A model generated the notes under the pieces. That model saw only the letters and a program-made list of their open reading frames with translations, was not told the DNA's origin and made no database searches. The translations under genes were made by a program, and so were the position numbers. 64,000 bases of DNA from Russula earlei (lineage: Eukaryota > Basidiomycota > Agaricomycetes > Russulales > Russulaceae): the NCBI GenBank assembly GCA_025769875.1, contig JAGFNK010000217.1, positions 18,530 through 82,529 of the forward strand, in the 5' to 3' direction. This document shows positions 57,004 through 64,000 of this stretch, in pieces. Position 1 is the stretch's first letter, and the number at the start of each line of letters is the position of its first letter.

Positions 57004-59340
57004 TCATATGGATAAATGAAACTCTGAAAAACGGGGGTCCATCATGAGAAGTTGAAAGCCGCAGAAGTCGCCAGGGGAGAGAATTCCGGAAAAAAGTTGT
57101 TCCCTGGCAGCTATGTTAAAGATGGTGTGTCCACGGTTGGGGATAGTAGGGTCATTTACTGAATAGGAAGGGGGGTTATGAGAGTTAATTCGAGGGAGTA
57201 AGGTACGTTGATGTATCGTAAGGTTTTGAAATTGGTCTTCTAGGTCATCCAGGCTTTCGTCTGAGTGATGTGATTCTGTGGGGTCAGGATCAGAGAGAGA
57301 CATGGTACGGAGTTTGGTGGGCTGTCCCAGGTGGAACATGGTGATGGCATCTTGAGCATTTTTAAGGTTAGAGAGGGGTTCCCACGTGTCTTCGGCTGCA
57401 GAGTACCCCTTCCATCGAACCCTGTATTGGAGTCGATTTTTATGGGTTCGTTGGGCGGTGATTTTTTCGACTTCATATTCTCCTGACAGGAGATCGGGTG
57501 GTGGTTCGGAGAAGTTTGGTCCGTGCTCGGCCGTTTCTGTGACTGGAGATAGAAGGGAGGCATGAAACACATTATGGATGTTCCACTGGGGGGGAAGTTG
57601 TAGTTGATAGGCGATGTGGGAGATTCTCTTGGTGATGGTAAAGGGTCCAAACCATTTGGGGCAGAACTTATGAAACTGATGAGGGGTTTTTAGGTTAGTG
57701 CCTTCTAGCCAAACCTTTTGTCCCTCCTCGAAACCCTTGAACTTAGTTTCTTTGACCCAGTTGTTTTGTGTTCTTCTCATTGTTTCTTGCGCCGACTCCC
57801 TCATATCTTTTAGCGCTTGGAGTTGTTCTTGGACTCCGGGGAATCTGGACTTGAGTTGGGTGCCAAGTCCTTGAGGGTTAAAGCCGATGAGGAGTTCATA
57901 TGGGGTTCTCTTAGTGGTAGTAGATTTGTGGGCGTTGAAATGATATTGGGCTATGGGGAGCCAGTGCGCCCATTCTTCTTGCTTTTCTCCTGTGTAGATG
58001 TGCAGGTACATTTCTAAGGTCTGATTAGTTCTTTCTGATTGTCCATCAGTTTGGGGGTGATATGCCGTGCTTAGGTTTTGGTTGATTCCAAGGATTTGGG
58101 AGACCTCTTGAAACAGGTTGGAGGTGAAACGAGGGTCGCGGTCGGAGATGATTTTGGAGGGAACTCCGGTCCATGGGAAAGCGTATCGTAAGAATAGTTT
58201 TGCCATCTGTAGGGTTCCCATATCTTTTCGGCAAGGTATGAATATGGCCGCTTTAGTGGAGTCATGGTCAGTAATGGTCATGATGGCGTTGTTTCCTTCT
58301 GATGGTGGAAGATCGACAATCCAATCAATGGCGATGGTTTGGAAGGGTTTTTGAAATTCCGGGGGGATGGGGTAAATTGGGGGGCGAGTCGGGTGCGTGG
58401 AAGACTTGTTGGTTTGACAGGTGGCGCAGCCCCGAATGTAGTCCCTGATGAAGTAGGCCATTTTGGGCCACCAGAAGGATTCTTGAATTGAGTATAAGGT
58501 TTGGGCATTCCCAGTATGTCCACCAAGGATGCTGTCATGATAGGTGTGCAAAATTTTTCGTAAGAGGGGTTCTTGATATGGTACCACCAATTTTCCATCT
58601 TTGAATAGTGCATCTTCTTCTTCTTGGAGGTTGTGTTTGACCTTCCACATGAGGAGATCTGATCTTCGCTTTCTCTGTTCGGTTAGTACTTGTTCATAGA
58701 GATCTTCCGTGTGAAGTGAACGAATAAAAAGTTTGTCCGGTAGTGCAGTGATGTTCTGGTTATCTCCCGATCCGTCATTGTGGTCAGGTCGTTGTGAGAG
58801 GGCGTCTGCGCGATTGGAGACTCCGGGTTTGTGGTGAATTTCAAAGTGGTAATCTGCGAGAGTTGAGATGTATCCGGCAATCCTTTGGTTGATCTTGTGG
58901 GGGAGTCGATAGTGAGCCAAGTTAGCGTGGTCTGTAAAAATCTTGACGGGGTGTTTAGTTCCGACTAATAGGTATCGCCAGTGTTGGAGTGCGAGGATCA
59001 GAGCCAGGAACTCCCTATCCCAAACCGGGTAGTTCCTTTCTGCTTCATTGAACGCATGTGACATATTTCCGATCATTTTTCTTTTTCCCCTCTGGTCCTT
59101 TTGGAAAAGGATCGCTCCGGTGGCAAATTGTGAAGCGTCAGTTTCTAACTCATATGGGAGGTCGGGGTTGGCTGTGTACAGTTCAGGGTCATCGCAGACT
59201 GCCGATATCAAGGTTTCCAAAGCTATGGTTGCTTCTGGGGTCCAGAGGAAGGGGGTTCCTTTCTTGATCATGGAAAAAATGGGGTGAGCTATTTTTGCAA
59301 AGTCTCGGATAAAAGGTCGTTGGTAATTGAGGGCGCCCAT
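57004..59340 (-). CDS. Pol C-terminal part: RNase H, integrase, chromodomain (young chromovirus)
   Basis: 778 codons without a stop. RNase H: YELETDASQFATGAILFQKD and KIFTDHANLAHYRLP. Integrase zinc domain: HDSILGGHTGNAQTLYSIQE to GCATCQTNK. Core: TIAIDWIVDLPPSEGN, VPSKIISDRDPRFTSNLFQE and TAYHPQTDGQSERTNQTLEM. Then KWFGPFTITKRISHIAYQL and a chromodomain, EVEKITAQRTHKNRLQYRVR then WKGYSAAEDTWEPLSNL. A tail of about 90 residues follows. The start shown is a frame opening, not a true initiation site; it is the remainder of a Gag-Pol frame. Confidence 0.92.
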   Translation of the reverse strand: MGALNYQRPFIRDFAKIAHPIFSMIKKGTPFLWTPEATIALETLISAVCDDPELYTANPDLPYELETDASQFATGAILFQKDQRGKRKMIGNMSHAFNEAERNYPVWDREFLALILALQHWRYLLVGTKHPVKIFTDHANLAHYRLPHKINQRIAGYISTLADYHFEIHHKPGVSNRADALSQRPDHNDGSGDNQNITALPDKLFIRSLHTEDLYEQVLTEQRKRRSDLLMWKVKHNLQEEEDALFKDGKLVVPYQEPLLRKILHTYHDSILGGHTGNAQTLYSIQESFWWPKMAYFIRDYIRGCATCQTNKSSTHPTRPPIYPIPPEFQKPFQTIAIDWIVDLPPSEGNNAIMTITDHDSTKAAIFIPCRKDMGTLQMAKLFLRYAFPWTGVPSKIISDRDPRFTSNLFQEVSQILGINQNLSTAYHPQTDGQSERTNQTLEMYLHIYTGEKQEEWAHWLPIAQYHFNAHKSTTTKRTPYELLIGFNPQGLGTQLKSRFPGVQEQLQALKDMRESAQETMRRTQNNWVKETKFKGFEEGQKVWLEGTNLKTPHQFHKFCPKWFGPFTITKRISHIAYQLQLPPQWNIHNVFHASLLSPVTETAEHGPNFSEPPPDLLSGEYEVEKITAQRTHKNRLQYRVRWKGYSAAEDTWEPLSNLKNAQDAITMFHLGQPTKLRTMSLSDPDPTESHHSDESLDDLEDQFQNLTIHQRTLLPRINSHNPPSYSVNDPTIPNRGHTIFNIAAREQLFSGILSPGDFCGFQLLMMDPRFSEFHLSI

Positions 59341-59903
59341 GATTTGTTGTACCTGTTTCAGGTTGTTGGGAGGTCTCGGCCAGCTTTTGAGTCCCTTTCG
59401 AGAAGGTCAAGGAATTCGTGTGTAATTTGTCGGTGAAGGTGTTCCTCTCCTGAGTTCGTGGCTATTGCCATGTCGTCTAGGTAGTTGCAGGTGTTTTTGG
59501 GGTACTTTAGAAGCCAGGGTCGGAGGGTGTGGTTCATTGCTCGTTGGAAAGCTGCTGGGGCATTGGTGAAGCCAAAGCCCATTACCATGGGGATAAAGGT
59601 GCCAAACTGGGTTTTGAAGGCACCCTTGTGTCGGTCTTCTGGGTGGATCAAGATGTTGTTGTAGCCAGCTCTGACATCGAATTTGCTGAAGGTGGTTTTG
59701 CCCCTTAATTTGTGTAATTGTTCTTCCATGTTTGGTAAGGCGTGGTAGTCAGGAACTGTGGCATTATTAAGTCTTCGGTAATCTACTACCATTTGTGGGG
59801 TGGTGCCATCCTTTTTCTGGACAAAGAAGACAGGGGATACGAAGTCCGAGACACCATCTTTGATGAAGCCTTTGGCTAGGTCCCCTTGTATTTGTCTTGA
59901 CAA
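59341..59903 (-). pseudogene. Reverse transcriptase with internal deletion (young chromovirus)
   Basis: Visible motifs are PVFFVQKKDGTTPQMVVDYR, FSKFDVRAGYNNILIHPEDR, KTQFGTFIPMVMGFGFTNAP and the catalytic CNYLDDMAIAT. After EFLDLLE the sequence jumps to KGLKSWPRPPNNLKQVQQI in another frame. About 35 residues that normally follow (the SYFLKPSKCEF / EFLG segment) are missing. The enzyme therefore lacks the palm-thumb junction. The older element keeps this segment (KKSYFLKPKKCQF), which shows the loss. Confidence 0.85.
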
Positions 59904-59968
59904 TTCTTGTTTTTCATTTTGGGGGAGTGGGTAAGTTCGACAATCGAGGAACTCGGGAGCATCCGGTT

Positions 59969-60484
59969 TTAGGATGATTCTGAAGTCAAGTTCTCCTTGA
60001 CTGGGTGGGAGTCATTTGGCTGCTTCTTCTGAGAAGACTTTCTGGTGTCGTGAGTATTCCGGGGAATGGTGGTTGTCCTTATTTGTGCGATCTGGATTCT
60101 TGGTGGTTTGGTTAAGGGGACAGGGGTGAGAAGGACCCCTAAGTGGTTTCTTAGACAGCCAGTGCTCCAGTTGACAAGGGGATTAATCGCTTTTAGGAAA
60201 GGATAGCCGAGAATCATTCTATCTTCTCCTAAGTTTGTAACGTAGAAGGTGAGAAGTCGTGTGGTGGGGCCATGCCGTACAGCCATATGAGCATAATGGG
60301 TTAGTGCTCCTCCCTGGTTATTGGTACCATCCACATTAATGATGGGTCTGGGGGTCCTGAGGGTTCGGAGTGGAATCTGTAATTTTTCCACGATTCCTTG
60401 ACTGATGAAATTTTCTGTTGCTCCACTGTCGAGGAGCGCTTGTCCAGTCTTTCCATTGGTCGTTAGCATAAAAGGAACTTTCAT
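59969..60484 (-). CDS. Aspartic protease region (young chromovirus)
   Basis: It contains GQALLDSGATENFISQGIVE, the D-S-G active site, and EDRMILGYPFLKAINPLVNW, the conserved second loop. The open frame of 171 codons ends in a linker to the reverse transcriptase. It normally forms part of the Gag-Pol polyprotein. Confidence 0.85.
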   Translation of the reverse strand: MKVPFMLTTNGKTGQALLDSGATENFISQGIVEKLQIPLRTLRTPRPIINVDGTNNQGGALTHYAHMAVRHGPTTRLLTFYVTNLGEDRMILGYPFLKAINPLVNWSTGCLRNHLGVLLTPVPLTKPPRIQIAQIRTTTIPRNTHDTRKSSQKKQPNDSHPVKENLTSESS

Positions 60485-60549
60485 TGAGTTTTCTTTATGG
60501 TTGACAATGGTATCTATTTGGGCCTCTGTGCCGACTGTCGCACTTTGGC

Positions 60550-62071
60550 CTAGAGAAAATCCTCCTTAAGGATGAGATCCCAGATCTTGGCTCGTTCCTC
60601 AGCTGGCAGGGTTTTCATATGTGCTACCATGGAAGCTGGTTCTTCTTCTTTAGATGGTTCTGGGGTAGGTTCAGTGACTCGGGCTTTGGAAGTGGCGGGA
60701 GCTGTATTTTTAGGGCATTCCCGGCTAAGGTGGCCTTTCTCCCTACAACGGAAGCAACGTCCTTCTTTTGCTAATTGTTTTCTTTCCTCTTCAGTGAGCT
60801 TCTTAAAATTGGACTTGGCAGCATCTACTTGCATTCGGTCGGAGTGGTGGTGTTTATGTTCTGAAGGGGGATGTGTGGTTTTTCCTTTGAGCTTTCTCCT
60901 GATGGTGATGAAACGTCAATGCTGTCTTCTGGCTTCCTCCTTTCCATTCTTGGAGAGTGGTGGGCCAGACATCTCTGTTCAGAATTGTGTGGTAGAGTCC
61001 AATTTTTAGGCCATTTTTGAAGCTTTCAATGGCAATTACATCTGTTTCTGGCCACCCAGTTTTGTTCAGAAGTTGTTCAAAGGTGGAAATGTAGTCATCA
61101 AGGGATTCCTTCATTGTATGTTTGGCAAGGGCTGCTTGGGCATCTTCTTTCTCCGCAGTGTTGGTGAACTTTAAATGTGAAGTCTGTGACAAAGTCTCTC
61201 CATAAGACTTCGTCCATCCTGTTAATGGGGTTTTGGGCCCTGCTTATTTTTTCCCTGAGTGCAGTTGCCTGCGAAGTTGACCCATTCTTCGACCTTTTCT
61301 CCCTGAATGTAGGAGAGGGCCAACATTGTTCAGTTTAAAAGGGGAAACCATTACTGCTTTATCATCATTGAGGCCCCAGAATAGATTAAATTCCATGATG
61401 AATCGTTTGGTTTTATTTCTTTCCCCAGTGAAAGCTGTGGGTTCTTTGCCGCTAAGGGATCCATTGGTGCCTTGTGGCTGCAGGGGCAGCTACTTGAGGG
61501 GGGGGGAACGATGACTGGGGGGGGCTGAGCGGCCATCTGAGGAGCCTGGACAGCAGCTTGGGGTGGTTGTACAGCGACTTGGGGTTGGGCTGCCATAATG
61601 AGTTCTGGGAGGTTCTGTGGTTCAAGTTCTAGGTCTTCGATGGGTTCCTGGTTTCCAAGAGGGTCCTCTGGTTCTAATGCAGGGGATTCAAAGGGTGTCT
61701 GAGTTTCAACAGTGTTTTCTGGTTCAGGGGGGTTGCCTTCTGCAGACGAGGCTTCTGATTCTGACGGTGGTTTGTAGTGAGGGTCGTTTTCCCTCCAGTA
61801 GCCTAGTCCAAGGCTGTTTCTGAGGAGTTCTAGGTCTAGGTGAGTGTAGAGCTGTCCTCTTCTGAGTCGTAGTTCGAACCAACGATTGTTGATGAATTTG
61901 ACTGGTAGTTCTTCGTTGTTTTCGGTGGTAATGTAGCAGAGGAAGGTGTGAAAGCTGTCCCAAGTGGCAGCTCCTACAACATGTTCAGGGAGGTCAGGGG
62001 ATGGTCTGGGTTGGACCCGGATCCAACAGTTCGATGGTAGTTCAAGGTTGATCTCCAGAATGGAGTAGAGG
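60550..62071 (-). pseudogene. gag region (young chromovirus), frame-broken
   Basis: From the primer site the minus strand stays open with no good ATG through AATWDSFHTFLCYITTE and an Ala/Gln/Pro repeat. It then shifts to a retrotransposon Gag core (AKHTMKESLDDYISTFEQLL, ESFKNGLKIGLYHTILNRDV) and shifts again to the CCHC knuckle CFRCREKGHLSRECP at 60700-60760, ending at 60550. At least two frame changes separate these parts. Confidence 0.8.
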
Positions 62072-62083
62072 AAGCTTAGCTTG
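62072..62083 (-). other. Self-complementary primer-binding site (young chromovirus)
   Basis: One base inside the 5' LTR the minus strand reads AAGCTAAGCTT (62082-62072). This is the exact complement of AAGCTTAGCTT, which lies in the LTR at 62427-62417, at the predicted RNA 5' end. No tRNA 3'-end match is evident. This is the arrangement of Tf1/sushi-type self-priming chromoviruses, where the first 11 nt of the RNA prime cDNA synthesis. Confidence 0.65.
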
Positions 62084-62706
62084 TGTTATGGCGTCGCGGC
62101 CTTAAGAGCGTTAGCTCAGGGTTCAATGGGGCCAAGTCCCTGTGACTTGGTTCAAGGGTTCAATGGGGGCCAGCTCAAGAGAGACCAGATCAGAGGTTTA
62201 GCGTCTCAAGGCTGAGTCAAACGATGACTCAGTCTGCAGACAGAGTTGATCTTCTGGTTTCACAGAAGAGGAGGATGGTGAGAGAGAGGCAGAGGAGGAA
62301 GAGGAACACAAGGGTTCCCTGGTGTGCTCAAGTCAAGCAAGGTGTAAGCCAGCACAACACAAGTTGTGATTGAGAGACAATTTACAGGGTAAAGGGATGC
62401 GACAGGAAGTGGGACAAAGCTAAGCTTGGGGCATTCCCCAGCTTCTACAGGCACTTAAATACTGTATGTAGCGAGGCTGTACAGTACTATAAGCAGAACA
62501 ATAGATAAAGGTAGATCAATAGCAAAAGTAACTCAACAATAGGTGAAACACAATAAGTGAAACACAATAGATGAAACATGGTAGGTGGAACACAATAGGG
62601 GATCACCATCAAGGGATGAAACCGTAACCGTGGAGACGAGGATAACAAAGGAGAACAATAAGGAGAAGGATTATGGACGAACCGAAGAAAGGGGTAAACT
62701 ACAACA
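62084..62706 (-). repeat. 5' LTR of the young chromovirus
   Basis: 623 bp. On the minus strand TATTTAA (62461-62455) lies 34 bp before AAGCTTAGCTT (62427-62417). A hairpin AAGCTGGGG-AATG-CCCCAAGCTT spans the predicted transcription start. Confidence 0.95.
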
Positions 62707-62711
62707 TCCAG

Positions 62712-64000
62712 TGCTTCAAGGCTCACACCATGGCTAAGAACTCTTTGTCCCATATGTCGTAGTTCTTTTCTGCTTGTTTCAAGGCTGCGGAGAAGTAACC
62801 TATTGGCCTCCTCTTTCCTTGTTCATCCTTCTGGAATAGTACTGCTCCAGTAGCATAATTGGACGCATCTACTTCCAGTTCAAAGGGTTGCTCCTCATCA
62901 GGATGGAGCAGGACGGGGTCAGAAGATACTATCTGGATAAGTTGTTCCAGAGCATCTTTGCATTCTTGGGTCCATTCAAATGGCACCCCTTTCTTTGTCA
63001 AGGCAATAATGGGTCGAGCAATCTGACTGAAACCTTGAATGAAAGCCCTATTGTAACTGAGGACTCCCATGACTTTGCGTACTTTGTGTACATCCTTGAT
63101 TTCCCAAGGCCAGTCCGTGATTCCTCAGACCTTGGAGGCCTCAATCTTCATCTTCCCTTCGTCTATGTCCCATCCTAGCATGGTTAGTTTTCACACCATG
63201 AACTGGCACTTCTTGGGTTTCAGGAAGTATGACTTCTTCTGCATCAGCATGAGTAGTTCGCTGATACATTGCTCATGGATTTCTAGTTGTTCAGGACTGT
63301 CCCCCGTGGCAATTCCAAAGTCATCCAGATAGTTGACTGTGTATTCTGCCCATCGGTCCAGCCAGTCACTGAAGTCTCTTCTCATCAGCCTAGTAAAGAA
63401 GGCTAGCGTGTTCTTGAGCCCAAATTACATGACGTTGGGCAGGTAGGTTCCATATGGCGTCTTGAAGGCTGCCTTCCAGAGATCTCCTTCTGCCAGTCGC
63501 ACATTATTGTATCCCCATCGTATATCAAACTTGGAGAACACCTTTTTCCCTTGAAGTCTTTCCACCTCTTGTTCCAGATGTGGTAAAGGTTCATTGTCTC
63601 ATCTGGTCCACTGATTTAGTCGTTGATAGTCTACAATGATCCTCTTCTCCTTGCTGTCCTTCTTGCCAATGAAGAACACTGGAGATGTGTAGCTGGATGG
63701 ACCTAGAGTGATGTATCGCTTCTCTACTTCATCAGCTAGGAATTTCTTGAGGTATTCTCGTTCATCTTGTGTTAGGGGGTACACTTTGCAGTTTAGCTCC
63801 TTTGGTGCATCAGGTAACAGCTCTATCTGCATATCTGGTTCCCTTGGTGGTGGGAACCTCTGGGACTTCTCTTCTGAGAAGACATCTGCAAAGCGGTGGA
63901 ATCGCTTTGGAACATTGGCAAGGGGATCCTCTCCTTCCTGTGGTTCAATTGACTGCTGGGCCCACTTCTGAGCAATAGTCGTCTTTTGTAGGTAAATGGC
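62712..64000 (-). pseudogene. Reverse transcriptase of the older chromovirus (partial, with stops)
   Basis: From the right edge: LKKFLADEVEKRYI, SPVFFIGKKDSKEKRIIVDY, YLDDFGIATGDSPEQL (catalytic YLDD), KKSYFLKPKKCQFMV, GVLSYNRAFIQGFSQIARPI and ASNYATGAVLFQKDEQGKRR, the RNase H start, up to KEFLAMV. In-frame stops occur near 63595, 63428, 63190, 63125 and 62727. The young element interrupts the gene just after this part. Confidence 0.88.

Larger units (their letters stand above)
54973..62706 (-). mobile_element. Young full-length chromovirus nested in the older one
   Basis: Two 623-bp LTRs (54973-55595 and 62084-62706) differ at roughly eight positions. The 5-bp target duplication TCCAG (54968-54972 and 62707-62711) falls in the RNase H of the older element. 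Minus-strand order: LTR, self-priming site, gag, protease, reverse transcriptase, RNase H, integrase, chromodomain, extra 3' ORF, LTR. It lacks part of the reverse transcriptase and has gag frame changes, so despite its youth it is not autonomous as written. Confidence 0.95.
50160..64000 (-). mobile_element. Older Ty3/gypsy chromovirus, decayed and interrupted
   Basis: Minus-strand order from the right edge: reverse transcriptase (62711-64000), RNase H, integrase, chromodomain, extra 3' ORF, then LTR. It is split by the young chromovirus at 54973-62706 (within RNase H) and by a solo LTR at 51408-51975 (within the extra ORF). Several stops and small frame changes show that it is inactive. Gag, protease and the 5' LTR would lie beyond 64000. 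Confidence 0.88.

Noticed and set aside
1..64000. tRNA, rRNA and CRISPR features
   Set aside because: No T-loop and acceptor pairing or rRNA-like sequence was recognised, and the regular repeats are LTRs or microsatellites; a fungal genome would not carry CRISPR arrays.

Overview
The window looks like a chromosome piece from a filamentous basidiomycete, probably an Agaricomycete. Genes are dense, on both strands, and split by many short (about 45-65 bp) GT-AG introns. The protein set is fungal: SPB1, a HapX-type bZIP, SLX9, a NudE homologue, CSL4, KAE1. Gene models were built by reading conserved motifs across splice sites by eye, so exon edges are provisional.

1-42.3 kb is a gene-rich housekeeping arm. 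In order: a zinc-finger protein cut by the window edge; a TMEM256/DUF423 membrane protein divergent from the rRNA methyltransferase SPB1; a mitochondrial SLS1-like protein 33 bp behind a GIT1-like MFS transporter; a 2.7 kb gene-poor stretch; a HapX-like iron regulator; a PPR protein; a stand-alone adenylate-forming enzyme; an XRCC2-like RecA protein divergent from a coiled-coil protein; SLX9; an SLC35F5-like transporter; a conserved membrane protein divergent from a PSME3IP1/FAM192A homologue; ESS2; a NudE homologue; exosome CSL4 divergent from pyruvate dehydrogenase E2; KAE1; a GT8 glycosyltransferase; and RPS28. Ribosome and RNA functions are well represented (SPB1, SLX9, CSL4, ESS2, KAE1, RPS28), but nothing suggests an operon-like or metabolic cluster.

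At least eight of these conserved genes are open end to end except for single-base frameshifts, mostly +1 in short homopolymers. The simplest reading is assembly or consensus error rather than mass pseudogenisation.

42.3-64 kb is a nested retrotransposon block, nearly all on the minus strand. A full Ty1/copia element (42315-48608, target duplication AGTTC) carries a solo LTR of a second family inside its pol gene. After an unassigned 1.5 kb stretch comes a decayed Ty3/gypsy chromovirus (about 50160 to beyond 64000). It is broken by another solo LTR of that second family and by a full-length young chromovirus (54973-62706, target duplication TCCAG), whose LTRs define the family.

The most interesting signals are in these chromoviruses. 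The young one has an 11-nt primer-binding site complementary to the predicted 5' end of its own RNA, as in Tf1-type self-priming. Both chromoviruses carry a related extra reading frame downstream of the integrase chromodomain, ending in a Cys/His-rich knuckle module. The copia element appears to use a half-tRNA-iMet primer site like Drosophila copia.
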